DNA of 12,428 bases from Candidatus Aenigmatarchaeota archaeon (lineage in GTDB: Archaea; Aenigmatarchaeota; Aenigmatarchaeia; QMZP01). Each line of letters opens with the position of its first letter. Position 1 is the first letter of the stretch. Position numbers and translations under genes: made by a program. Positions 1 to 6,165 of the stretch are shown piece after piece. The stretch is taken from the NCBI GenBank assembly GCA_017609145.1, contig JAFCEM010000018.1, positions 1 to 12,428 of the forward strand, read 5' to 3'. The notes beneath the pieces are model-generated. The model was not told where the DNA came from. It saw only the letters and a program-made list of their open reading frames with translations, and made no database searches.

Positions 1-101
1 TTAACTACGTGTTACTGAGCTGTTCGCCCTGGTTTAACCCAGGACTAGCATGTTTTAGTCGGATTCAGATAGCAGTAACCTCCGGCGGGATCAACCGGAA
101 T
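1..101 (-). rRNA. 16S ribosomal RNA, 5' end (partial)
   Basis: On the minus strand the sequence begins ATTCCGGTTGATCCCGCCGG at position 101, which matches the conserved start of archaeal 16S rRNA (the archaeal 21F primer region TTCCGGTTGATCCYGCCGGA). It continues through a conserved 'cagctcagtaacacg' segment at the left edge. Only about the first 101 nt lie in the window and the rest runs off the left edge. The mature 5' end is placed by homology and could be off by 1-2 nt. Whether 23S follows cannot be seen. Confidence 0.97.
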
Positions 102-112
102 TGAATTGGCGA

Positions 113-131
113 GATAAGGTTACTCCTTATC
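113..131 (-). other. Hairpin in the pre-16S leader
   Basis: A perfect 7-bp inverted repeat (gataagg / ccttatc) with a 5-nt loop lies 11 nt upstream of the mature 16S 5' end. A further short pairing (105-108 with 132-135) can extend the stem past a 4-nt bulge. It lies where pre-16S processing elements are expected. The loop and one arm (117-124) are also complementary to the mature 16S segment at 74-81, so two exclusive pairings are possible. A processing role is inference. Confidence 0.6.
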
Positions 132-217
132 CAATGGAATTCACAAAAACTTTCTTCAAACCTAAATTGTCAGCTTAAGCTCACACAAATAGTCATTACA
201 GTTGCCTGCTCGTACAA

Positions 218-246
218 CTATTATATATCAGTTACTTATTTAAATA
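218..246 (-). promoter_or_regulatory. Promoter of the 16S rRNA transcript
   Basis: The minus strand carries TATTTAAATA at 237-246, a near-perfect archaeal TATA box, followed by a second TATA-like element (TGATATATAATAG, 218-230). Transcription from the first would start near 216, giving a leader of about 115 nt before the mature 16S. The promoter sits in the 185-nt gap after the stop codon of the upstream PIN-ATPase-KH gene, so rRNA probably has its own transcription unit. Confidence 0.65.
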
Positions 247-254
247 GTTTACTG

Positions 255-264
255 AAACCGGTTT
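255..264. repeat. 10-bp palindrome AAACCGGTTT upstream of the rRNA TATA box
   Basis: AAACCGGTTT is a perfect palindrome 8 bp upstream of the rRNA TATA element and about 20 bp past the stop codon of the PIN-ATPase-KH gene. It could be a BRE-proximal or factor-binding site for the rRNA promoter, or simply chance. No family is recognised. Confidence 0.3.
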
Positions 265-286
265 TTGTTACCATCAATTCTTGAAG

Positions 287-2077
287 TCAATATCTGATAC
301 TGAGTCTGTTGGATGCTATTGCCCTCAATATGCTCCTGCCGAGATCTGACCTCTTCTTGACCTTTATGTTTGCAGACTTGCCGACAAAGGCCGAGAAAAG
401 AAAATTCTCTCCTTCATAAACATCCACCTGCTTGCTTGTCATGTCCCTGCTGAACTTCAGCAGGATTGCATTCCCCGACTCTTCAAAGCCCCATTTGACC
501 TCGCGCTTGAACGTCTCCTCCCGAGGCTCAACGCTTATGTGAAGACCGAGCTTCTTTTCGAGCTGTTCTATGTTGGAGCCCTTCTTGCCTATGAGCCTTG
601 GGATGATTTCATTGCTTACCTTGACCGCAACTCTGTCCTGTGACAGAACCTCTACAATGGCTTGTGAGTCATAAACTTTCAGGGTGTTGTAGACTGCGCT
701 CTTTGCCAGCTCATTGAGCGGTGATTTCTCCTCCTGCACAGGGATGATCACATTCTCTTCGCCATATGTATAGATTTCGTACTCAAGTTCCTTGTTCTCA
801 AAGTCCCTGACTTCGACAACTGGCCTTGCAAGGTCCTGCTCCTTCATTCCCGAGGGCACCTTGACCACGAGCCCGAGCTCGTATATTTTCTCTATCCTGC
901 CCGCATTTATGTAAATCACGGTATCAATAACGTGCGGTATGATGCCAAGTTCAACCCTTCCTATAAATCTCTGTATCGCGCTGACAGGGCTTGTGGAATG
1001 CACGATTCCTATCATGCCAACGCCCGCAAGTCTCATGTCGCTGAATGTTCTGAAGTCTTTTGACCTTCTTACCTCATCGAATATCGTATAGTCGGGTCTG
1101 ACAAGCAGAAGCAACTCGGCTGTCTTGTTCCAGTCCCCTTCCAGTGGAGCATATTGCGTAACATTGGGCCCGACCTGAAGGTCTCTGGGCTGCTCGAACG
1201 TCTTTACCACATTACCCTTCTTTGAAAGGAACTCTGCTATGGATGCTGCAAAGGTTGATTTCCCCGAGCCCGGTGGTCCTGCAATCAGTACCCCCTGCGA
1301 ACCTGTGCATATCCTGTTCTGCAGCTCTTTATGCAGCTTGTAGTCATCAAGCCCAAGCTTGACTATTGGCCTTACTGCAGTGATTTCGACATTGTCAGAG
1401 AACGGCGGTCTTGTTATTGAAATCCTGTAATCCCTTAACTGAACAACCAGTGCACCGTGCTTTCCTATCTCTATGAAGGAATTATCATCGCGCCTGGCCT
1501 TGTAGGTCACCTGGTCTATGATCGATGCAAGCTCCTTTTCATCGCATACCTTTTTCCTTATTTTTACCAGCTTTATTTGCCCTGGCTTCCCCTTCTTGGC
1601 CATCGGCGCAACCCCGACCTTGAGATGTACGGATTGCGTATCTTTCGTAAAGAAGCTCTCAAGCTTGAGTTTTGCTTTTACCTTGGCCTGTTCTATGTAT
1701 TTGACATTGACCCCCTCTGCCTCGGCAACTAGTGCCTGCACGAAGTCGCTTGTCAGCAGCAGGGCATTTTCTTTGGCTGCGACATCCCTTATGATAGCGT
1801 CAATTCTTCCCTTCTTGGCAAGCTGAATTTCTTCCAGAGTCGGTCTCGACCCACTGAACTCTACCTTAATCGCCTTCTTCCCTGTTCTCAATTTCTTTAT
1901 CTCTTCCAGACCTTCGAATCCTATATCCCTTCCCCTTGAGGCCTGTGCCTGAAGTTCATCAAGAACAGCCCTAGGTATGATAATTCTGCAATTCTTCAGC
2001 TTCCCACTTTCAATCGTGTCAGAAAGCTTTTTTTGTATAAGAATCGAAGTATCAGGAACTATTTTCTTTGTTTTCAT
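287..2077 (-). CDS. PIN domain-ATPase-KH domain protein (PilT/VirB11-like ATPase, COG1855 type)
   Basis: A 596-aa protein with three domains. Residues 1-130 form a PIN nuclease domain with acidic residues D9 (VPDTS), E41, D93 and D111. Residues 200-410 form a PilT/VirB11-like ATPase with Walker A GPPGSGKST (about 267-275) and Walker B IFDE (D334, E335). Residues 485-520 form a KH RNA-binding domain with GKKG at 497-500. This architecture is conserved across archaea; its role is thought to involve RNA but is not settled. The start was moved to the ATG at 2077, because AGGAG lies about 8 nt upstream and the PIN domain begins at once (MKTKKIVPDTS). An earlier in-frame start at 2116 would add 13 residues with no family support. 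The gene runs toward the 16S rRNA gene and is divergent from TBP. Confidence 0.93.
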   Translation of the reverse strand: MKTKKIVPDTSILIQKKLSDTIESGKLKNCRIIIPRAVLDELQAQASRGRDIGFEGLEEIKKLRTGKKAIKVEFSGSRPTLEEIQLAKKGRIDAIIRDVAAKENALLLTSDFVQALVAEAEGVNVKYIEQAKVKAKLKLESFFTKDTQSVHLKVGVAPMAKKGKPGQIKLVKIRKKVCDEKELASIIDQVTYKARRDDNSFIEIGKHGALVVQLRDYRISITRPPFSDNVEITAVRPIVKLGLDDYKLHKELQNRICTGSQGVLIAGPPGSGKSTFAASIAEFLSKKGNVVKTFEQPRDLQVGPNVTQYAPLEGDWNKTAELLLLVRPDYTIFDEVRRSKDFRTFSDMRLAGVGMIGIVHSTSPVSAIQRFIGRVELGIIPHVIDTVIYINAGRIEKIYELGLVVKVPSGMKEQDLARPVVEVRDFENKELEYEIYTYGEENVIIPVQEEKSPLNELAKSAVYNTLKVYDSQAIVEVLSQDRVAVKVSNEIIPRLIGKKGSNIEQLEKKLGLHISVEPREETFKREVKWGFEESGNAILLKFSRDMTSKQVDVYEGENFLFSAFVGKSANIKVKKRSDLGRSILRAIASNRLSIRY

Positions 2078-2146
2078 TTTTATCACTCCTCTTAGGTTTA
2101 ATTGTATTAGGATCAAGAAATAGTTTCCTTAATCGCTGTTTCAATT

Positions 2147-2173
2147 TATATATACTAACACTAAGTATATATA
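2147..2173. promoter_or_regulatory. Symmetrical TATA-like inverted repeat in the PIN-ATPase/TBP divergent promoter
   Basis: Two 10-bp arms, tatatatact (2147-2156) and agtatatata (2164-2173), form a perfect inverted repeat around a 7-bp spacer. Each arm reads as a TATA-like element on its own strand, and the left arm is the best TATA candidate for the minus-strand PIN-ATPase-KH gene. Because the plus-strand gene encodes TBP, autoregulation by TBP is conceivable, but that is inference. Confidence 0.5.
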
Positions 2174-2179
2174 CATAGA

Positions 2180-2187
2180 TTTAAATA
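2180..2187 (+). promoter_or_regulatory. TATA box of the TBP gene
   Basis: TTTAAATA lies 33 nt upstream of the TBP start codon. Transcription would start near 2209, leaving a leader of about 11 nt that contains the ribosome-binding site AGGAG just before the ATG at 2220. Confidence 0.65.
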
Positions 2188-2219
2188 CTTTTCCATTCCT
2201 TTGTTAAGAGGAGAGACGA

Positions 2220-2783
2220 ATGACAGAATTTCATGTTAAGGTTGAAAATGTTGTGGCGTTTACTTCGCTTGGCAAGGATATATTACTCAACAAGCTTGTG
2301 GACGACATAGAGAACGCAGAGTATGAGCCTGAGCAGTTTCCGGGGCTTGTCTACAGGACCAGCGAGCCAAGGGCAGCTGCATTGATTTTCTCTTCAGGAA
2401 AAATAGTCTGCACAGGAGCAAAAAGCATTGACATGGCGAAAATCGCCATGAAGAAGGTAGTGGACAGGATAAGGGAAGCTGGGATAGACCTGCCCCACAA
2501 GTTCGACATCAAGGTAGAGAACATAGTGGCATCATCCAAGATAATGGCCCAGTTAAACCTTGAAGAAATCGCATTTTCCCTTGAGAACGCAGAGTATGAG
2601 CCTGAGCAGTTTCCGGGGCTTGTCTACAGGATATCCGAGCCCAGAGTTGCATTCCTGCTCTTCAGCTCAGGGAAGATAATATGCACCGGTGCCCACACAA
2701 TCGATGATATACACCTGGCGCTTGGCAAACTTAAAGAGCGTCTCGAAAAAATAGGAATCAAGATAACACCTGCAAACGATTAG
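2220..2783 (+). CDS. tbp: TATA-binding protein (TBP), archaeal general transcription factor
   Basis: This 187-aa protein consists of two direct repeats, residues 4-90 and 95-178, the saddle fold of TBP. It binds TATA boxes and recruits TFB and RNA polymerase. Each lobe carries the ENAEYEPEQFPGLVYR block followed by F-S-S-G-K-I-x-C-T-G-A. By comparison with yeast TBP, F40, F57, F131 and F148 are the four intercalating phenylalanines. Length is normal for archaeal TBP. The start is fixed by AAGAGGAG eight nt upstream. The short C-terminal tail (ITPAND) lacks the acidic run found in some archaeal TBPs. Oddly, the two lobes share a perfect 49-nt DNA match. The gene is convergent with eL37, with a 14-nt gap. 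Confidence 0.97.
   Translation: MTEFHVKVENVVAFTSLGKDILLNKLVDDIENAEYEPEQFPGLVYRTSEPRAAALIFSSGKIVCTGAKSIDMAKIAMKKVVDRIREAGIDLPHKFDIKVENIVASSKIMAQLNLEEIAFSLENAEYEPEQFPGLVYRISEPRVAFLLFSSGKIICTGAHTIDDIHLALGKLKERLEKIGIKITPAND
2310..2358 (+). repeat. 49-nt exact direct repeat, copy 1 (TBP lobe 1)
   Basis: This segment is identical base for base to 2583-2631, offset by 273 nt (91 codons, in frame). It encodes the core of the first TBP lobe. The protein block is conserved in archaeal TBPs, but identical synonymous codons over the whole stretch are unusual for so old a duplication. Confidence 0.95.
2583..2631 (+). repeat. 49-nt exact direct repeat, copy 2 (TBP lobe 2)
   Basis: Second copy of the sequence at 2310-2358, lying in the second TBP lobe. 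Flanking codons on both sides differ between the lobes, so the identity has sharp edges. This fits a gene-conversion tract. Confidence 0.95.
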
Positions 2784-2797
2784 TTATTAGAATTGTA

Positions 2798-2989
2798 TTA
2801 AGATTTTCTCTCGCCCCGACCCAAAACTTTTTTGTTCTGCCAGGCATAAGTCTTCAGTTTTTTGGACTTGCCGAAGCCGCAGGCGGAGCAGAACTTGTCC
2901 CTGACATGATAACTTCGCTTCCCACACCTTCTGCAGACTATGTGAGTCTTCTTATTCTTCTTGCCAAAAGAAGGTGTTCCTTTTGCCAT
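2798..2989 (-). CDS. rpl37e: Large-subunit ribosomal protein eL37
   Basis: A 63-aa basic zinc-ribbon protein of the archaeal/eukaryotic large ribosomal subunit. The four zinc ligands are C19, C22, C34 and C37 (CRRCG...CSACG). The N-terminus MAKGTPSFGKKNKKTHIVC is diagnostic for the family, and the length is normal. It lies 41 nt downstream of the LSm gene, a pairing common in archaea, and is probably co-transcribed with it. A purine-rich GAGGCG sits 8 nt before the ATG as a weak ribosome-binding site. Confidence 0.96.
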   Translation of the reverse strand: MAKGTPSFGKKNKKTHIVCRRCGKRSYHVRDKFCSACGFGKSKKLKTYAWQNKKVLGRGERKS

Positions 2990-3030
2990 ACACTTCGCCT
3001 CATAGTCTGTTTATCACTCTTATTTAAAAA

Positions 3031-3261
3031 TCACTGTCCCGGTGAAACATAGACTATGTTGTCGCCCCTCAGCAGGACCTTTCCGAGCTTGATTTCCTTT
3101 TCACCTTCTATCTTTGCGTCATCCAGCCATATGTTTATGTGCGAGTCAAAGGCCTTCAGAACGCCGATTATGTCTTCACCAAGCTTGGTTTTTACAAGAA
3201 TTCTCTTGTCTACTGATGAGCCAAGCACATCCAATGGTCTTTGCATTCTATCAACCAACAT
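3031..3261 (-). CDS. Sm-like RNA-binding protein (archaeal LSm/SmAP)
   Basis: This 76-aa protein is an archaeal Sm fold. Such proteins form heptameric or hexameric rings that bind U-rich RNA. The Sm1 motif carries D39-x-H41-x-N43, and Sm2 reads V-L-L-R-G-D-N-I-V-Y-V (62-72), with R65-G-D-N68 as the RNA-binding loop. The start is uncertain: the ATG at 3261 gives MLVDRMQRPLDVLG, whereas the ATG at 3246 (MQRPLDVLG) matches the usual family N-terminus better. Neither has a clear Shine-Dalgarno sequence. It precedes eL37 in a probable two-gene operon linking RNA binding and translation. Confidence 0.94.
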   Translation of the reverse strand: MLVDRMQRPLDVLGSSVDKRILVKTKLGEDIIGVLKAFDSHINIWLDDAKIEGEKEIKLGKVLLRGDNIVYVSPGQ

Positions 3262-3276
3262 CCCAAATTCAACAAT

Positions 3277-3313
3277 TTTAAATGCTTAATTATTTCACGA
3301 AAGCTATAAAAAG
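3277..3313 (-). promoter_or_regulatory. Candidate TATA boxes for the LSm-eL37 operon
   Basis: On the minus strand, TTTTTATAG (about 3306-3313) and ATTTAAAAT (about 3277-3285) are both TATA-like. The distal one would give a leader of about 25 nt to the ATG at 3261. The proximal one would place transcription start close to the ATG at 3246-3261. The sequence does not decide between them. Confidence 0.4.
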
Positions 3314-3349
3314 GTTAGCGGTCGCTCCTTTCAAAAAAAGACAGCGTTC

Positions 3350-3392
3350 AGGCTAAAAATAACAAAATTAAAAAAATTAAAGAAAAAAGGGG
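3350..3392 (-). terminator. T-rich terminator after the 69-aa membrane protein gene
   Basis: Immediately after the stop codon of the 69-aa gene, the minus strand has several T runs (CCCCTTTTTTC, ATTTTTTTAATTTTG, TTATTTTTAG). This is the usual form of intrinsic termination in archaea. The remaining intergenic bases up to the LSm promoter show no gene. Confidence 0.6.
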
Positions 3393-3602
3393 TTAGATGT
3401 AATTATACTTCTTAGCCCACCTGTATATCAGTATGATAAATATAACTGTTGGTATGAGATAAAGCCAGTTAATCAGACCAATCATTCCCCACATTGAGGG
3501 TGTCGATATTATCGTATTATTGATAACCATTATTATAACACTCAATATTGCGGTTATAATTATTATCTTCAAGGCTTCTTTCCACTGTGGTTCCAAAGGC
3601 AT
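3393..3602 (-). CDS. Small two-helix membrane protein, unknown function
   Basis: A 69-aa protein that I do not recognise. Residues 11-29 (isoleucine-rich) and about 42-61 form two probable transmembrane helices joined by a short loop (STPSMWG). The ends MPLEPQWKEA and RWAKKYNYI are polar, with the C-terminal RWAKK likely cytosolic. It is probably real: a strong AAAGGAGGG ribosome-binding site stands 5-6 nt before the ATG, a TATA box lies at 3647-3655, and a T-rich terminator follows. It lies 71 nt downstream of the transglutaminase-like gene on the same strand but appears to have its own promoter. Confidence 0.75.
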   Translation of the reverse strand: MPLEPQWKEALKIIIITAILSVIIMVINNTIISTPSMWGMIGLINWLYLIPTVIFIILIYRWAKKYNYI

Positions 3603-3634
3603 ATGTCCCTCCTTTTATATGATATATTATTATT

Positions 3635-3661
3635 GGTGTGAGGTTGTTTATAAATCACACC
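3635..3661 (-). promoter_or_regulatory. TATA box of the 69-aa gene framed by a 7-bp inverted repeat
   Basis: GGTGTGA (3635-3641) and TCACACC (3655-3661) form a perfect inverted repeat around a 13-bp spacer that contains TTTATAAA (3647-3654). It could be an operator over the promoter of the 69-aa gene. It could equally be an RNA hairpin closing the transcript of the upstream gene, which ends at 3674. Confidence 0.4.
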
Positions 3662-3673
3662 CGTTTATGAGCG

Positions 3674-5161
3674 CTACATCTGGCTTGGCGGGGATATGTA
3701 GGCACTGGTTGTGTCTATCAGAGCCAAGATTGTCTCGGTGTTGTATTCATTGTTTCCTACGCTAATCGCCTGTTCCAGCGAACTTCCCCCCATCATCGTG
3801 GTTTCAACAGCCCAGCCACTTGAACACGTAGAGGAGTCACAGAATAGCATGAAAGCGTGGCCTGATATGAGGATTATTCTCGTTCTTATGCCCACTGATT
3901 CGAGTGCAGTTGCGAAAAGGACTGCCAGGTCTTCGCAGTCACCTGCGTTGTTTCTGAGGGTCTGGGCCGGGAACTGGACAAACTCTATCCCCCTCGGATC
4001 AGAAACATACTGGACAGAGTACCACTGCGGATAAGTGCCGTTAAGGTAGGACCATATCCGTTGCGCTGCCGGATAGATGTCATCCTGAATATAACCGGGT
4101 GCCAGTCCTGATGCAGCGGATGTGGTAAGCTGTCTGACCAGCGGGTCATTGGTAGTAATCCAGCCTGCTATGAAACCAGGGTATCCCCAGTTCATCCATT
4201 CCCTGCTTATTATGTCCATGCTGTCGGAAAAATAATTCGTGTGGGAAGCCCCCTGAACGTCATCGTATGTTACCTTAATATCAACCTGCGCTGTCTTGTC
4301 TTCTGAGATGTCCATGACATTATAGTTGAAAACGGGATTGAACTGTACTATTTCGGATGCCGAGGGCAGAACGTCACCAACATTCTTATAACTCCAGTCA
4401 GTATAAGAACCGATTTTTATTCCTACTTCTACATCACTTGCTTTGGTTTCGCCATTGTTTTTTATTGTTATTGTAACCAGCGGGTGATCGATTCCGGTGC
4501 TTCCGATTATTGGATAGTGCAATGTCGGGTTCGTGTACAGTGTTGTGGCAGAATAATCATCCGAAAATAAAATATTTGAAACAATGATATTTAGTGATTC
4601 CAGAATACACTGGTTATTCTGGCAGTTATATCCTGTCGGGCAGCCGCAGTCAGTGCAGCATGTGTTCTGTGTCTCATTCCCGTCACAATACGAATCCCCA
4701 CAGATTATCTGGTAACATCCCATACTATTCGACGCATTCCTCTCGGGTTGGCATGAATACCCGGTCTGACACTGGCAGTCATTAGAGTTTTTACAGTTTT
4801 CGCCTATTGCTATCTGGCAGATGCTGTCTGCACAGGTATCCTGATTGCAGTCAAGTGTACAGGCGGTCTTGCATTCATTCAGGTCACATCTGTTGTCACC
4901 ACAAATGGAAGTCAAACCCATTGCCCATGCACCGCCATAAATGGCAGGAGAAAATATCATGATTGCCATCGCCACGGAAGCTATTATTTTTGCGCTGCCG
5001 CTCACAGCGAAGAGCCCGAATATAGCGCCAAGCCCGAGCCCGCCTGTACATGCTATTATGAGCAGTATCTTCAGAATGCCGGCCAGTGGAAGAAACAGTA
5101 TAATCACAATTAAGATTATTTCACATACAGCAATAATAGCACACTTTAGCAGTTTCAGCAT
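3674..5161 (-). CDS. Membrane-anchored Cys-rich protein with transglutaminase-like domain
   Basis: This 495-aa protein has three hydrophobic helices at the N-terminus (about 5-27, 29-55 and 58-82), then an extracellular Cys-rich region (87-185) with two C-G-D-x-x-C-x-x-x-E modules at 87 and 154. A beta-rich segment (about 190-310) resembles CARDB-like domains (TITIKNNGETKASDVEV). The C-terminal part (about 360-490) is transglutaminase-like: Cys409 in NAGDCEDLA, His435 in SGHAFM, and Glu453 in WAVETT at the usual acidic position. The family includes cysteine proteases and amide-modifying enzymes; the actual substrate is unknown, perhaps surface proteins. Two further cysteines (C441, C446) beside the His may form a disulfide. 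No ribosome-binding site is seen; a TATA-like AAAATATAAG at 5184-5193 suggests a leaderless transcript. Confidence 0.8.
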   Translation of the reverse strand: MLKLLKCAIIAVCEIILIVIILFLPLAGILKILLIIACTGGLGLGAIFGLFAVSGSAKIIASVAMAIMIFSPAIYGGAWAMGLTSICGDNRCDLNECKTACTLDCNQDTCADSICQIAIGENCKNSNDCQCQTGYSCQPERNASNSMGCYQIICGDSYCDGNETQNTCCTDCGCPTGYNCQNNQCILESLNIIVSNILFSDDYSATTLYTNPTLHYPIIGSTGIDHPLVTITIKNNGETKASDVEVGIKIGSYTDWSYKNVGDVLPSASEIVQFNPVFNYNVMDISEDKTAQVDIKVTYDDVQGASHTNYFSDSMDIISREWMNWGYPGFIAGWITTNDPLVRQLTTSAASGLAPGYIQDDIYPAAQRIWSYLNGTYPQWYSVQYVSDPRGIEFVQFPAQTLRNNAGDCEDLAVLFATALESVGIRTRIILISGHAFMLFCDSSTCSSGWAVETTMMGGSSLEQAISVGNNEYNTETILALIDTTSAYISPPSQM

Positions 5162-5183
5162 TGTTTATAATTGTTCCCGACTG

Positions 5184-5193
5184 CTTATATTTT
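5184..5193 (-). promoter_or_regulatory. TATA-like element for the transglutaminase-like gene
   Basis: The minus strand reads AAAATATAAG here, about 23 nt before the start codon at 5161. This spacing predicts a transcript that starts at or next to the ATG, consistent with no Shine-Dalgarno sequence. Confidence 0.5.
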
Positions 5194-5213
5194 GGTTATT
5201 TCCATAGCAAAGC

Positions 5214-5221
5214 TATATAAA
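5214..5221 (+). promoter_or_regulatory. TATA box of the eS8 gene
   Basis: TATATAAA ends 21 nt before the eS8 ATG at 5243, so the predicted transcription start falls on or within a few bases of the start codon. No ribosome-binding site is present, which fits leaderless translation. Confidence 0.65.
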
Positions 5222-5242
5222 CACTTGACCAAATAAATTGCT

Positions 5243-5629
5243 ATGTCCAAGTGGAGTCTGCGCTCAAAAAGAAAGCCTACGGGCGGTATTCTGAAGAAGA
5301 ACAGAAAGAAAAAGAAAATTGAAAGAGGATCGATTTTTCTTGAAACAAAAATAGATAAAAGAAAATCCAAAAAGAAAAGGGTAAGGGGTGGCAGTTATAA
5401 AACCAAGCTGCTCTCAGTACAGAATATTAATGTCGCTGATGATAAAGGAAAGGTCAGAACCGTTAAAATTCTGTCAGTTGAAGAAAATACTGCCAATCCA
5501 CATTATGTCAGAAGGAACATAATTACAAAAGGTGCTGTTGTTAAAACAGAAGCGGGACTGGCCAAAGTTCTTTCAAGGCCGGGACAGGATGGCATAATCA
5601 ATGGCAGGATTATAAATGAGAAGTCCTAA
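5243..5629 (+). CDS. rps8e: Small-subunit ribosomal protein eS8
   Basis: A 128-aa very basic protein of the archaeal/eukaryotic small ribosomal subunit. It has the family's N-terminal rRNA-binding stretch (WSLRSKRKPTGG followed by a Lys-rich run) and the conserved C-terminal blocks NPHYVRRNIITKGAVV (about 85-100) and S-R-P-G-Q-D-G. Length is normal for archaea. The mRNA appears leaderless, with TATA at 5214-5221. Its TAA stop overlaps the stop of the convergent 172-aa gene by 4 bp. Confidence 0.96.
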   Translation: MSKWSLRSKRKPTGGILKKNRKKKKIERGSIFLETKIDKRKSKKKRVRGGSYKTKLLSVQNINVADDKGKVRTVKILSVEENTANPHYVRRNIITKGAVVKTEAGLAKVLSRPGQDGIINGRIINEKS

Positions 5630-6144
5630 TTAGATCTTGCAGTAACATAGAGTTCATCAATGGTTTTTCCGTTTTCAGTCACTTCCGACATCCAGTATTG
5701 TCCTTTTTTGTACACTAGCCTGGGCTCGGATATCTGACCTGCCGAATACTCCGGATGCTCTTCTATCATCTTTGAATAGGCTTCATCCTTCGATATCATG
5801 AACAGATTACTCCGCAACTCTGCAAATTTCATATCACTATGTGGCCTTTCAAATTCATCCTTATCAGTTATTATAAAACCCATATACAAATCGTCCAGAT
5901 TTTTGATAGGAACGAGTATGTATATGATATCGGTTGTGTTATCTGCATAAATATTTATGGGTTCTCCTACAACACCGCCCGGAAATCTGCTACTGCCCTC
6001 TTCTGTATTCAGCCAGAAGTTTGTTGAATCAATGACCTTTTGCATTGAATGATTATCTAATGTTATCATGCCTGTTATGCTAATGCCTATTACCAAAACA
6101 ACGATAATTATAATAAGAGACAGAATACCTGTGGTTTTGTTCAT
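5626..6144 (-). CDS. Exported or membrane-anchored protein, possibly PepSY-like
   Basis: A 172-aa protein with one N-terminal hydrophobic helix (about 6-29) that acts as an anchor or uncleaved signal, and an outside domain of about 140 residues. Residues 116-170 (MISKDEAYSKMIEEHPEY... then beta-strands ending in IDELYVTA) loosely resemble a PepSY-type helix-plus-sheet module, but I cannot confirm this. No Cys or catalytic motif is visible, so the function is unknown. A TTTAAAT TATA box at 6166-6172 lies 22 nt before the ATG, with no ribosome-binding site, suggesting a leaderless mRNA. The 3' end overlaps eS8 by CTAA. Confidence 0.72.
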   Translation of the reverse strand: MNKTTGILSLIIIIVVLVIGISITGMITLDNHSMQKVIDSTNFWLNTEEGSSRFPGGVVGEPINIYADNTTDIIYILVPIKNLDDLYMGFIITDKDEFERPHSDMKFAELRSNLFMISKDEAYSKMIEEHPEYSAGQISEPRLVYKKGQYWMSEVTENGKTIDELYVTARSN

Positions 6145-6165
6145 AACGTAAATTAAAAAAACTCA

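Noticed and set aside
1457..1826. Plus-strand open frames of 91 and 102 aa inside the PIN-ATPase-KH gene
   Set aside because: They are antisense shadows of a well-supported conserved gene, with no ribosome-binding site or family resemblance.
2159..2174. NrdR-box-like match near the TBP promoter (ACACTAAGTATATATA)
   Set aside because: It lacks the central symmetry and several core positions of the consensus, has no paired box, and is better explained as one arm of the local inverted repeat.
5185..5370. 61-aa minus-strand open frame over the start of eS8
   Set aside because: Its Phe/Leu-rich sequence is the antisense of the Lys-rich eS8 N-terminus. It covers the eS8 promoter and has no support.
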